Positions 24,673-33,035 of a stretch of 64,000 nt of DNA are shown here, one piece after another; position 1 is the stretch's first letter, and the number at the start of each line of letters is the position of its first letter. The DNA lies in assembly GCA_963843085.1 (NCBI GenBank), contig CAWJJG010000011.1, positions 372,001-436,000 on the forward strand, read 5' to 3'. A model generated the notes under the pieces. It did no database searches. It was not told the DNA's origin and saw nothing but the letters and a program-made list of their open reading frames with translations. The position numbers and the translations under genes are program-made. This DNA is from DASUPK01 sp963843085. Lineage in GTDB: Bacteria > Actinomycetota > Thermoleophilia > Solirubrobacterales > 70-9.

Positions 24673-25628
24673 ACCGTCGCCGGCGCTTCGAGCTCGCGCG
24701 CCTCGACGCCCGGCAGCAGGCGCTCGACCTCGGCCGGGTCGATACTCCCCGCGCCGAAGTGCTGGGTCGACTCCGCACCGCAGGCGACCGCGAAGCGCAG
24801 GGACTCCTCAGGCGTGCGGCCGTCGTAGCGGGCCGCGACGAAGCCGGCGAGGAAGGCGTCACCGGAGCCGACGGTCGCGACCGGCTCGACCGACGGGGCG
24901 GTCACCTCGTAGGCGTGCCGCTGGTCGTCCGAGCCGAGCAATGATGCGACGCAGCCCTCCGGCCGCGTGATCACCGCGTCGCCGGCGCCCAGCTCGACCA
25001 GGCTGGCGAGCCCGAGGAGTGAGTCCTCGCGGTCGTTGAACTCGTGGCCGACCGCGCCCTCGGCCTCGCGGGCGTTGGGGGTCACCGCCGCTGGACCAGC
25101 GCGCAGCGAGGCGAGCAGCGGCTCGCCCTCGGTGTCGACGATGGTCTCGACGCCGATCGCCTTGAGCTCCTCGACGATGCGAGCGGAGAACGCCGGGGGC
25201 ACCGACGGCGGCAGGCTGCCGGCGATCGCACAGATGCGGGCGCCGCGCGCGAGATAGAGCAGCTTCTCGAGGAACCGCTCGAGCTCCTCGGGGCTGACGT
25301 CGGGCCCGCGCTCGTTGATCTCGGTCTGCTCGCCCGAGGTCGGGTCGACCACGGCGAGGTTCGTCCTGGACTCGCCGGCGATCCAGGTGAAGTCGGTGAG
25401 GATGGACTCCTCGGCGAGGCGCTCCATGAGCCGGGCGCCGGTGGGCCCACCGGCGAGCCCGGTGGCGATCACGGGCCGATCCAGAAGCTTCAGCGCACGA
25501 GCGACGTTGACGCCCTTGCCGCCGGCGACGGTGCTCGCCTCGACGGCGCGGTGGCGGTGGCCCTGCCGGAAGCTGGGGACCGCGACGGTGCGGTCGATCG
25601 CCGCATTCAGGGTGACGGTGAGGATCAT
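24669..25628 (-). CDS. 1-phosphofructokinase family hexose kinase
   Basis: 319-residue PfkB-family sugar kinase. The first signature GGKGVNVARALKLLDRP and the second VATVGSGDAFLAGF (catalytic Asp) are clear; LNAAIDRTVAVPSF at the start and NERGPDVSPEE suit FruK/LacC-type sugar-phosphate kinases. Likely phosphorylates fructose-1-phosphate or tagatose-6-phosphate; no PTS gene is nearby to settle it. Its ATG overlaps the stop of the carboxypeptidase gene (ATGA), an odd partner for a sugar kinase. Confidence 0.85.
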   Translation of the reverse strand: MILTVTLNAAIDRTVAVPSFRQGHRHRAVEASTVAGGKGVNVARALKLLDRPVIATGLAGGPTGARLMERLAEESILTDFTWIAGESRTNLAVVDPTSGEQTEINERGPDVSPEELERFLEKLLYLARGARICAIAGSLPPSVPPAFSARIVEELKAIGVETIVDTEGEPLLASLRAGPAAVTPNAREAEGAVGHEFNDREDSLLGLASLVELGAGDAVITRPEGCVASLLGSDDQRHAYEVTAPSVEPVATVGSGDAFLAGFVAARYDGRTPEESLRFAVACGAESTQHFGAGSIDPAEVERLLPGVEARELEAPATV

Positions 25629-26995
25629 CCGGTGCCTCCGTCCCGTTTTGACCTCTGGCGCCTTCTGGCCATTCTCTCCTCGTGCATCCTGCGCCTCTCT
25701 TCCGGGGTTCGCTGTCTCGGAGCCTGACGCCGGCTGCCGTTTCCGCGCGGTTGGGGCGGGGCCTCCTTCGGCTCGCTCGCCCCGTGCCGTCGTCTCATCA
25801 GCAGCACACCTAGAAGTATCACGATCGCCCCCACCACAAGCAGAACGATCGGATTCTTGATGGCCGAGGTGGCCTTGTCGAAGGTCGTGGCTGCCCCGAC
25901 GGCGTGGGCGGCGACCAGGGGGCTGCCCGCGGCGGGCTTGCCGTCGACGCTCACCGTGACGCGTCCGAGGGCCTGGCCTTGCTTCACGGCGCCGCTGATC
26001 TCGTCCGGGGCGGAGACGCGGGTGGTCACCTGCTGGCCCTGGCGAACGTTGACCGGGAGCGCCCGCTGGGCGACCAGCTCGAGGTGGTCGCTGCGGTAGT
26101 CGAGCTTCGGGTCGGCGAGCCGCTCGCCGCGGTTGACCGGCTGCACCGAGTGGTAGAGCGAGAAGCCGTACTGGAGGAGCGTGCGGGTGTCGGCGTCGCG
26201 GGATGCCTCGCTCGGAGTGCCGAGCACGGCCGAGATCAGGGTGGTCGAGTCCTGGGTGCCGGAGCCGACCAGGACGTATCCGGCGCCCAGGGTGTGGCCC
26301 GTCTTCACCCCGTTGATCCAGGGGAAGGTGTTGAGCAGCGTGTCCCGGCTGGTCACGGTTCGCGGGTGATCCCCGCTCTGCAGCGTCGCCGCGGGCGTGT
26401 CGACGATCCGAGCGAACAGCTTGTCGCGGAGCAGGATCGAGGCGAGCGTGACCAGGTCGTGCGCGCTCGAGTAGTTGTGGGGGTCGTCGAGGCCGATCGG
26501 GTTGGCGTAGCTGGTGTCCGTCAGCCCGAGCCGCTGGGCCGCTTCGTTCATCCGATCGACGAAGGCGGGGACGGACCCGGAGACGGCGACCGCCAGCGTC
26601 TCGGCGGCGTCCGAGGCGCTCGGCAGGAGCAGGCCGTAGAGCAGGTCGCGCACCCGAATCCTCTCTCCGGGTCGCAGGCCGAGCTCGACCTCCGCCGAGG
26701 CGCTCGGGTGGTACACCGGCACCTTGACCATCTGGCTCGGCTTCAGGCTCTTCAGCGCCAGGTACGCCGTCATCAGCTTGGTGGTGCTGGCGATCGGCAG
26801 GTGCTTGTTCGGCGCCTTGCTCGCCAGGACCGCGTCATCGCGGGGGTCGATCAGGATCCAGGCCTTCGCGTCGAGCTTCGGCGGCGCGCTCGACGCGAGG
26901 GCGGATGACGCGGGAGCGATCAGCAGGATCGCGAGGAGCAGCGCGATGCACGCGCGCACAGACCAACCGCCCCCCCTGCCGGAGATCCCGAGCAC
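25625..26995 (-). CDS. D-alanyl-D-alanine carboxypeptidase (DacA type)
   Basis: 456-residue penicillin-binding protein that trims peptidoglycan stem peptides. A signal sequence (to ALA-SS) precedes the S11 catalytic domain: SxxK in IASTTKLM, KTG in NGVKTGHT. The second motif reads LLLPSASDAAETL, so the usual SxN has Ser in place of Asn. Beta-rich domain 2 follows (about 275-370), then a C-terminal membrane helix (IVLLVVGAIVILLGVLL) and a long Arg/Pro-rich cytoplasmic tail. The TM anchor replaces the amphipathic helix of Gram-negative enzymes. Start GTG 26995. Confidence 0.92.
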   Translation of the reverse strand: MLGISGRGGGWSVRACIALLLAILLIAPASSALASSAPPKLDAKAWILIDPRDDAVLASKAPNKHLPIASTTKLMTAYLALKSLKPSQMVKVPVYHPSASAEVELGLRPGERIRVRDLLYGLLLPSASDAAETLAVAVSGSVPAFVDRMNEAAQRLGLTDTSYANPIGLDDPHNYSSAHDLVTLASILLRDKLFARIVDTPAATLQSGDHPRTVTSRDTLLNTFPWINGVKTGHTLGAGYVLVGSGTQDSTTLISAVLGTPSEASRDADTRTLLQYGFSLYHSVQPVNRGERLADPKLDYRSDHLELVAQRALPVNVRQGQQVTTRVSAPDEISGAVKQGQALGRVTVSVDGKPAAGSPLVAAHAVGAATTFDKATSAIKNPIVLLVVGAIVILLGVLLMRRRHGASEPKEAPPQPRGNGSRRQAPRQRTPEERRRMHEERMARRRQRSKRDGGTG

Positions 26996-26997
26996 CG

Positions 26998-27318
26998 TCA
27001 GCGCAACGCTATCCGCTGGCCCTCGAGCAGGGTCTGCGGATCGAGGTTCGGGTTGAGGGCCTGGAGCTGCGCCTCATCGATGCCGGTCTTGATCGAGATG
27101 GCCCCGAGCGTGTCGCCGGCGTGGACGATCCAGACGCCCTTGCGGATCGCCCTGCGTCCTTCCTTGCTGATGTGGGTCTTCTGCGAGCCGCCGTTCTTGC
27201 CCCCGTCTCCTCCCCCGCCACCGGAGGTCGCCACGACGGCGACCACCAGGACGACGGCGGCGATCAGGGCCAGTACGGCGAACACGCGGACGAATTGATT
27301 CGGCTTGTAGTCCGGCAT
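26998..27318 (-). CDS. Membrane-anchored LysM-domain protein
   Basis: 106 residues: a short cytoplasmic MPDYKPNQF, one transmembrane helix (VFAVLALIAAVVLVVAVVAT), a Gly/Lys-rich linker, and one LysM domain (WIVHAGDTLGAISIKTG to NPNLDPQTLLEGQRIALR) that binds N-acetylglucosamine polymers. Placed directly upstream of the D,D-carboxypeptidase (two-base gap after the stop to its GTG), it may help localise it to the wall. Confidence 0.88.
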   Translation of the reverse strand: MPDYKPNQFVRVFAVLALIAAVVLVVAVVATSGGGGGDGGKNGGSQKTHISKEGRRAIRKGVWIVHAGDTLGAISIKTGIDEAQLQALNPNLDPQTLLEGQRIALR

Positions 27319-27348
27319 TCGAGGGATCGACAGGGTACTGCCGACTAC

Positions 27349-28197
27349 CTAGACGAGACTCCAGACCGCCTGCCGCAGCTCCTCGGCCGCCGCAGCCGGA
27401 TCGTCGGCCCCCGCGATGCTCCGCGCCGCGGCCACCAGCACTGAGGCGGGCCTGCCTGGGACGAGAGCCGGACCCAGGTCCTCGGGCTTGCCCCCCTGCG
27501 CCCCGATCCCCGGGATCAGGAAGACGGAGTCGGGCATCAGCTCGCGCAGGCGGCCGAGGTGCTGCGGCGCCGTGGCCGCGACCACGGCCCCGGCTCCAGA
27601 GAGGCCGGAGGACCCGGCGAGCTTCGGAGCGCTCTCGTCGACCAGGGCCGCCAGCTCCTCGTGCAGGGGACGGTCCCCCAGTTGGGCGTCCTGCAGGCGC
27701 GCAGCGCCGGGGTTGGACGTCCGCACCAGTAGGAAGATCCCGGCGCCGGCCTCGGCCGCGGCCTGCACCAGGACCTCGATCTCGTCCTCGCCGAGCAGCG
27801 GATTGGCGGTGAACGCGTCGGCGCCGAGACCCCGAACGGGACCCCAGGGCGTCTCGGTCTCGCCCACCAGCGCCTGGCCATAGGCCTTCGCGGTGAACGG
27901 GACATCGCCCCGCTTGCCGTCTGCCACCACCAGCAGACCGGCTCGCTGGGCGGCCGTGCAGACCTGATCGAGGGCGCGCCAGCCGGGCGCCCCCAGGCGC
28001 TCGAAGCAGGCGAGCTGCGGCTTCACCGCGACGCAGGCCGGCCCGGCGGCCTCGATCAGCCCGAGGCAGTGCTCGTAGACCGCCGACGCCGCACGATCGG
28101 CGACATCCGTCAGCGATGCGCCGGGAGCGTCATCGGGAGAAAGCGCCGCGGGATCTGGGTCGAGCCCCAGGCACACCTGGCTGCGGCGCTCCTCCAC
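27349..28197 (-). CDS. pyrF: Orotidine 5'-phosphate decarboxylase (type 2)
   Basis: Final step of UMP synthesis. Catalytic VVADGKRGDVP, substrate-binding CLGLDPDP, FLLVRTSNPG and FLIPGIGAQGG mark the longer type-2 OMPDC class. GTG 28197 is the only canonical start, giving 282 residues, but the family's N-terminal helix (PFADRLAALVEERRS) is encoded upstream without any ATG/GTG/TTG before an in-frame TGA within the HU gene. HU lies 34 bases upstream on the same strand. Confidence 0.9.
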   Translation of the reverse strand: MEERRSQVCLGLDPDPAALSPDDAPGASLTDVADRAASAVYEHCLGLIEAAGPACVAVKPQLACFERLGAPGWRALDQVCTAAQRAGLLVVADGKRGDVPFTAKAYGQALVGETETPWGPVRGLGADAFTANPLLGEDEIEVLVQAAAEAGAGIFLLVRTSNPGAARLQDAQLGDRPLHEELAALVDESAPKLAGSSGLSGAGAVVAATAPQHLGRLRELMPDSVFLIPGIGAQGGKPEDLGPALVPGRPASVLVAAARSIAGADDPAAAAEELRQAVWSLV

Positions 28198-28231
28198 GAG
28201 CGCCGCGAGCCTGTCCGCGAAGGGGGCCGGG

Positions 28232-28513
28232 CTAGCCGCCCTTGACCTTCTTCTTCAATCCGGAGCCGGCGGAGAAGCGCGGCACCTTGCCGCCCGGGAT
28301 GAAGATCCGCTCTCCGGTGCGCGGGTTCACGCCTTGGCGCGGGCCGCGCTCGGCCACAGCAAACTTGCCGAAGCCGGTGAAGTTCACCTCACCCCCGCCC
28401 TGGAGCACGCTGGTGATGGCGTCCAGGACAGCGTCGACGGCCTGGCCCGCCTCCTTCTTGTTGCCGATCCTGCTGTCGCCCGCGAGCACGTCGAGGAACT
28501 CTGCCTTGGTCAC
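28232..28513 (-). CDS. hup: HU family histone-like DNA-binding protein
   Basis: 93-residue DNA-bending protein. MTKAEFLDVLAGD opens the helical dimerisation domain, and GFGKFAVAERGPRQGVNPRTGE to IPGGKVPRFSAGSGLKKKV is the beta-arm DNA-binding signature. It lacks the long Lys/Ala tail of mycobacterial HupB. AGGAGG sits seven bases before GTG 28513. Nucleoid organisation role is inferred from the family. Confidence 0.94.
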   Translation of the reverse strand: MTKAEFLDVLAGDSRIGNKKEAGQAVDAVLDAITSVLQGGGEVNFTGFGKFAVAERGPRQGVNPRTGERIFIPGGKVPRFSAGSGLKKKVKGG

Positions 28514-28597
28514 GTCATCGCCTCCTGGTGATTGGAGTTCGCGCCGAGCCTAACAGCGGCTGCTGAGGCCAAAAGCCGGCCTTGTGCGTGGTGATCG

Positions 28598-29965
28598 CTA
28601 GCTGCCGCCGATGGCCATCTCGGCGACCAGCATCGACGCCGTCTTCACCGAGCCGCCGAATGGCACCCAGCGGGTCTCGGAGCCCACCGCCCGGACTGCG
28701 CCGAGCGTGCCGATCAGGTCCCCGGCGATGGTGAACTCGCGGAGAGGCTCGGCGAGCTCGCCGCCCCGGATCGCGCGGCCAGACGCACCGACCGAGTAGC
28801 GCCCGGTTACCGGATTGACTCCGGAGTGCAGGCCGGCGACCTCGGTGATGAAGACGCCGTCGCCCGCCCGCTCGAGCAGGTCCTCCAGCGTCAGGTCGCC
28901 CGGCTCGAGCACCAGGTTGGACGGGCTGACCCCGGGCGGCGAGCGATAGGAGGCGCGGGCCGCGTTGCCTGTCGAGCGGGCGCCGCCGCGGCGCGCCGTG
29001 TAGGAGTCGTGCAGGTAGGCGAGCAGCTTTCCGCCGGCGATCAGGGGCGTCCGCTCCCGCGGGATCCCCTCGCCGTCGAATGGGGCGCTGGCGAGGCCGC
29101 CGGGGTCGATCCCGTCGTCGGCCAGCACGTAGGCTGGCGAGGCGAGCTCATCGCCGAGTCGGTCGGCGAAGGGCGAGCGGCCGCGTTGCACCTCGTCCGC
29201 GCACACCGCACCGCCGATGAAGCCCGCCAAGCTGGCGGTGACTCGCTCCGAGAGGACGACCGGGCAGGTGCGCGACTCGGGCTTGCTCGCTCCGAGCATC
29301 GACGCCGCCTCGTCCCCGGCCTCCGCTCCGATCCGCTCGGGATCGAGCGCCCGGGGCGAGCGGCCGACGCCGAAGCCGAGGCCCGTCTGGACCTCCGAGC
29401 CCTCCGTCGCCATCGCCGACAGGAACGAATACGCGACGGAGGCGCCGAAGCTGCCGGAGACGCCTCGCGAGGTGGCGATCGCCGCGTCGCCGTCCTCGTC
29501 CACGTAGACGACCTCCTCGACGGCAGTCACGCGCTCGTCGCGATCGAGGGCGACGCGCTCGACGCGCTTGGCCAGCTCGATCACCTCGGCGGTCTCGGTC
29601 CCCGCCACGGCCGGATCGCGCAGCCCCTCTATCTCGGGAGGCTCGCCGGACGGCTCGGGCGCGGCCGAGTTCTCATCCTCATCGGCGACCCGCGCCGCGC
29701 CCACCGCGGCCTCCGCGAGCTCGGCAAGCCCCGATTCGGACAGGTCGGTCCCGTAGGCGTAGCCGGTGCGGGTCCCGATCCAGGCGCGAATCCCGACCCC
29801 ACGGCCGCTCGCCTCAGCGAGGCTCTCGACCTCGCCGGCGTGGATGCGCACCTCGCGGCTCCGGGAGCCCTCGCTCCAGGCCTCCGCGTCACTGGCCCCC
29901 GCCGCGGTGGCCGCATCGACGGCGCGGCGGGCGGCGTCCTCGAGCTCCGACGCCGTCTCGGTCAT
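28598..29965 (-). CDS. tldE: TldD/PmbA family protein, TldE-type subunit
   Basis: 455 residues, the non-catalytic partner of the TldD/TldE metalloprotease (PmbA in E. coli). It carries the U62 fold pattern (AEAWSEGSRSREVRIHAGEVESL, RGVGIRAWIGTRTGYAY, GNAARASYRSPPGVSPSNLVLEPGD) but no HExxxH. ATG 29965 overlaps the tldD stop (ATGA), consistent with a heterodimer. The long frame to 30490 runs antisense-free through tldD in another frame and is rejected. Substrate unknown; no peptide precursor gene recognised nearby. Confidence 0.9.
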   Translation of the reverse strand: MTETASELEDAARRAVDAATAAGASDAEAWSEGSRSREVRIHAGEVESLAEASGRGVGIRAWIGTRTGYAYGTDLSESGLAELAEAAVGAARVADEDENSAAPEPSGEPPEIEGLRDPAVAGTETAEVIELAKRVERVALDRDERVTAVEEVVYVDEDGDAAIATSRGVSGSFGASVAYSFLSAMATEGSEVQTGLGFGVGRSPRALDPERIGAEAGDEAASMLGASKPESRTCPVVLSERVTASLAGFIGGAVCADEVQRGRSPFADRLGDELASPAYVLADDGIDPGGLASAPFDGEGIPRERTPLIAGGKLLAYLHDSYTARRGGARSTGNAARASYRSPPGVSPSNLVLEPGDLTLEDLLERAGDGVFITEVAGLHSGVNPVTGRYSVGASGRAIRGGELAEPLREFTIAGDLIGTLGAVRAVGSETRWVPFGGSVKTASMLVAEMAIGGS

Positions 29966-31347
29966 ACCGCGGTTCCCCCGACAGTCATCCCCCTGATCCG
30001 AACGTGCCCCTGGCCCGTGCCGACCGGCGCCGTCTGGCCCGCCTTTCCGCAGAAGCCCGTCTTCATCTCGAAGTCGCTGCCGACCGCGTCGATCCGCGTG
30101 AGCGCCTGGAGGCAGTTCCCGATCAGGGTCGCCCCCCGGCACGGCTTCGTCACCCTGCCGCCCTCGATCAGATAGCCCTCCGAGACGCCGAAGACGAAGT
30201 CGCCGGTCGCGGGCTCCACCTGGCCGCCTCCGAAGGAGACCGCATAGAAGCCCTTCTCGACCTCCGAGATCAGCTCCTGCGGCTCCGCGTCGCCCGGCTC
30301 GATGTAGGTGTTGGTCATGCGGGGGATCGGCAGGTCCCGGAAACTCGCGCGGCGGCCGTTCCCGGTGGAGGCGACCCTGTCGCGGCGAGCCCGCAGCCGG
30401 TCGTAGAGGTACGAGGTGAGCCTTCCCTCCTCGATCAAGGCGGTCCGCCGGCAGGGCGTGCCCTCGTCGTCGATCGCCCCGGTCCCCCACTCGTGGGGCA
30501 TGACGCCGTCGTCGTAGGCGGTCAACAGCGGCTCCGCGACCTTCTCGCCGAGCTTCCCGGCGTAGACGCTGGCGCCCTTCTGCACCGCGTCGGCCTCGAG
30601 TCCGTGCCCCGTCATCTCGTGGAAGAGCACGCCGCCGAACCCTCCGCCCACCACGACGGTCATCTCGCCGGCGGGAGCGGGGTCGGCGCCGAGCAGCGTC
30701 AGCGCCTTCTTCGCCGCCTCGTCCGCGATGCGCGCCGGATCACCCTCGAGCAGCTCGAATCCGCGGTGCTCGCCGAGGGTCTCGAAGCCGGTCTCGACCG
30801 TGCCGTTCTTCCGGGCCACCACCTGGACCCCGAGCCGGACCCTGGTGCGGTCGTCGCTCGTCTCGAGGCCCTCCGAGTTGAAGACCGCGACCTGCCGGCG
30901 GCCCTCGCTGTAGCTCGCCGCGGCCTGCGCGACCTCGGCCCCAGCCGACCGCGCCCTCTCGTCGAGCCCCCTCAGCACCTCGGCCTTGCGCTCGGCCGGG
31001 ACGTCCGCCGGGTCGACCTCGATCTCCTGGAGCTCCGGCGGAACGGCGGCCTTCAGGGCCAGCGGCTCCGTCGCGTCGCCGTCGAGCGCCGAGGCCAGCC
31101 CGTCCGCGGCGCGCATCAGGTCCTCCTCCGTCAGCCCGTCGACGTGGGCGAAGCGCGTCACCTCGCCATCGATGACGCGGATGCCGGCTCCACGCTCGCT
31201 GCCGGACTGCGGCCGCTCCACCCGGGACTCGTCGATGGAGAGGGTGAATCCGCGGCGGTCCTCGCAGAAGAGCTCGGCGAAGTCGCCGCCGCGTGAGAGC
31301 GCCCGCTCCAGGACGCGCCCGGCGAGGCCCTCGTCGACCAATGTCAT
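29962..31347 (-). CDS. tldD: TldD family metalloprotease
   Basis: 461 residues with the catalytic zinc motif LFHEMTGHGLEAD (HExxxH) near residue 232, preceded by VVVGGGFGGVL. GTGAIDDEGTPCRRTALIEEG and the C-terminal KTGFCGKAGQTAPVGTGQGH complete the family. In E. coli TldD/TldE degrades unfolded peptides and trims microcin B17. The ATG overlaps the stop of the 78-residue gene upstream, so four genes from 31936 to 28598 are coupled by ATGA overlaps. Confidence 0.93.
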   Translation of the reverse strand: MTLVDEGLAGRVLERALSRGGDFAELFCEDRRGFTLSIDESRVERPQSGSERGAGIRVIDGEVTRFAHVDGLTEEDLMRAADGLASALDGDATEPLALKAAVPPELQEIEVDPADVPAERKAEVLRGLDERARSAGAEVAQAAASYSEGRRQVAVFNSEGLETSDDRTRVRLGVQVVARKNGTVETGFETLGEHRGFELLEGDPARIADEAAKKALTLLGADPAPAGEMTVVVGGGFGGVLFHEMTGHGLEADAVQKGASVYAGKLGEKVAEPLLTAYDDGVMPHEWGTGAIDDEGTPCRRTALIEEGRLTSYLYDRLRARRDRVASTGNGRRASFRDLPIPRMTNTYIEPGDAEPQELISEVEKGFYAVSFGGGQVEPATGDFVFGVSEGYLIEGGRVTKPCRGATLIGNCLQALTRIDAVGSDFEMKTGFCGKAGQTAPVGTGQGHVRIRGMTVGGTAV

Positions 31348-31580
31348 TTGGAGCTCTTCGCCCGGCCCGGGGGACCGGCGGCCTCGATCAGGCGCGAGGC
31401 GGCGAGGAACAGCGCCCGGCCCTCGTCCGAGTCGGTCGTGAAGGCGGAGCTGCGGCCGCCCGCGTAGTAGGTCCTTGCGAAGGGCTTGCGCTGGTGGCGG
31501 CGGCGGCGCAGGTAGGCGGCTGCCTCGTCCGCGTAGCCGGAGACCCGCTCCAGCAGAAGGCGATGGGGCTTGGTCGTCAT
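31344..31580 (-). CDS. Small basic protein of unknown function
   Basis: 78 residues, Arg/Lys-rich (RRRRHQRKPFARTYYAGGRSSAF) with no membrane segment or known motif. It is read because both its ends are ATGA overlaps: its ATG overlaps the Roadblock-like gene's stop and its TGA overlaps the tldD ATG. That placement argues for a real gene working with TldD/TldE, possibly as a cofactor or substrate-handling peptide, but this is inference only. Confidence 0.6.
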   Translation of the reverse strand: MTTKPHRLLLERVSGYADEAAAYLRRRRHQRKPFARTYYAGGRSSAFTTDSDEGRALFLAASRLIEAAGPPGRAKSSK

Positions 31581-31936
31581 CGGCCGGGGCTCGCCGCCAG
31601 CTTGCGGAGCGCGTTCCGCATGTCGAAGATCATCAGCGACGAGAGCGTGAAGCGGTCGGCGACCGCGACTGCGATCAGCCCCGCCTCCCTGACGCAGAAG
31701 GCCTCGCCGTCCCCGGTCGCGATGTGCGCGTGAGCCACGGACTCCCCGCCGGCGGCATCGGCCGCGGCGATCAGGTCGCGGCCGGCCTCCCCCCAGCGCT
31801 CCAGGTTGCCGCTCGCTGCGAGCACCTCCCCGCCCTCGGAGAGGACGGCGCAGCCGCGCATCTCCGGCGAGATCTCCTGCAGATACGCGACCGTCTCACC
31901 GGCGTCGGTGAGGGTCGGGACTTCGACGGGCGCCAT
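31577..31936 (-). CDS. Roadblock/LC7-like protein
   Basis: 119 residues with the profactor pattern of Roadblock/LC7 domains: an N-terminal helix, RGCAVLSEGGEVLAASGNLE (beta-turn-beta with helix), a central helix GRDLIAAADAAGG, and AVADRFTLSSLMIFDMRNAL at the C-terminus. Such domains scaffold or regulate small GTPases in bacteria; no GTPase gene is adjacent. It heads the tldD/tldE operon and starts six bases after a TATTTT box (TANNNT-N6-ATG), a leaderless-type promoter. Confidence 0.6.
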   Translation of the reverse strand: MAPVEVPTLTDAGETVAYLQEISPEMRGCAVLSEGGEVLAASGNLERWGEAGRDLIAAADAAGGESVAHAHIATGDGEAFCVREAGLIAVAVADRFTLSSLMIFDMRNALRKLAASPGR

Positions 31937-31942
31937 TCAGCC

Positions 31943-31948
31943 AAAATA
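31943..31948 (-). promoter_or_regulatory. -10 box of the Roadblock-tldD-tldE operon
   Basis: TATTTT on the minus strand followed by GGCTGA and ATG 31936. The same AAAATA island faces the divergent small membrane-protein gene at 31955, so it may serve both directions. Confidence 0.5.
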
Positions 31949-31954
31949 GCGAGC

Positions 31955-32107
31955 GTGACTCTGCAGCAGGGCTCCTGGCTCACCGTCGTCATCGTCTGCG
32001 GGATCTCGGTGATCCTCCTCGCGCTCGGCGGCTACACCGGCTACAGCATCGTGGTCGGGGCCGTGGGCCTCGCGGCTGCGGTGAACCTGCTGCCTAGCCG
32101 GCCCTGA
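31955..32107 (+). CDS. Small two-helix membrane protein
   Basis: 50 residues from GTG 31955: MTLQQGSW then two hydrophobic segments (LTVVIVCGISVILLALGG and IVVGAVGLAAAVNLLP) split by a short TGYS turn. It is below usual gene-finder length but has consistent coding composition and fills the space between two minus-strand genes. Its stop overlaps the end of the cation-efflux gene by 14 bases, convergently. Function unknown. Confidence 0.5.
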   Translation: MTLQQGSWLTVVIVCGISVILLALGGYTGYSIVVGAVGLAAAVNLLPSRP

Positions 32108-33035
32108 AGGCGCTCGGGGACTCCGCCGGATCTCGGCGGGAGCTCTCCGGCTCCACATGAATCAGGACCTCCGCGTTGCCGAGGTCCGACTCGATCGCGT
32201 CGCGGAGCTCGTGGGCGAGCTCGTGGGCGCGCTCCAGGGTCGTGCCCCTCCGGAACTGCACGTGCAGGTCGATGTAGGCGCGGCGACCGGTGGTCCGCGC
32301 GCGGAGCTTGTGGTACCCGACGATCTCGGGCGTTCCGGATCTGGCTCGGGCGATCGCGGCCTCGACCCGGTCCATCTCCTCGGCGGGAGGCGCCTCGTCG
32401 ACGAGAGCCGACGCGGAGTGCCGCAGCACCCGCACGCCCGCGAAGACGATCACCATCGCGACGGCGATCGCGACCGCCGAGTCGATCGCCTCGACACCGG
32501 TGATCTGGACGAGGGCCAGGCCGATCAGTACCCCGACCGACGTGAGCGCATCGGTGCCGAGGTGGGAGGCATCGCCGGCGAGGGCGGGCGAATGGTGCCG
32601 CCTCGCCTGCCGTCTGAGGAAGGAAGAGACGCCGGCGTTCGCCAGCGCGGAGAAGCCGATCACGGCGATGCCGACCCCGAGCTTCTCGACCGACGCGCCG
32701 GTGGTGAGGCGGTGCACCGACTCGTAGACGATCAGCCCCGCGCCCACGAGGATCAGCATCCCCTCGATCGACGCGGCCAGGCTCTCCAGCTTCTCGTGGC
32801 CGTAGGGATGGTCGACGTCGGCGGGCTCATCCGCCCGACGCACCGAGATGAAGGCGATCACCGAGGCGATCAGGTCGATCATCGAGTGGAGTGCCTCGCT
32901 CAGGATCGCAACCGATCCGGTGATGGCCGCGGCGGCGAGCTTCAGCGCAATCAGGACCGAGTTGGAGGCGATCGACACCGCGGCCGCGCGCGGCTTCGTG
33001 ATGCGGCTCGCTGCCGGCGTGGCCGCCGGGCTCAT
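32094..33035 (-). CDS. Cation diffusion facilitator transporter
   Basis: 313-residue divalent-metal/proton antiporter with six membrane helices and a C-terminal cytoplasmic ferredoxin-like domain (from about 215). Metal sites are visible: SEALHSMID in TM2 (HxxxD) and DASHLGTDAL in TM5 (HxxxD), the zinc/iron-type arrangement; HPYGHEKLE is the usual TM2-TM3 loop. The His-rich loop of eukaryotic members is absent. ATG overlaps the rdgB stop (ATGA). Confidence 0.92.
   Translation of the reverse strand: MSPAATPAASRITKPRAAAVSIASNSVLIALKLAAAAITGSVAILSEALHSMIDLIASVIAFISVRRADEPADVDHPYGHEKLESLAASIEGMLILVGAGLIVYESVHRLTTGASVEKLGVGIAVIGFSALANAGVSSFLRRQARRHHSPALAGDASHLGTDALTSVGVLIGLALVQITGVEAIDSAVAIAVAMVIVFAGVRVLRHSASALVDEAPPAEEMDRVEAAIARARSGTPEIVGYHKLRARTTGRRAYIDLHVQFRRGTTLERAHELAHELRDAIESDLGNAEVLIHVEPESSRRDPAESPSAFRAG

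Noticed and set aside
28598..30490. A 630-residue version of the TldE-type gene
   Set aside because: The first 175 codons are Arg/Gly-rich shadow of tldD in another frame; ATG 29965 with ATGA overlap and the family N-terminus fits.
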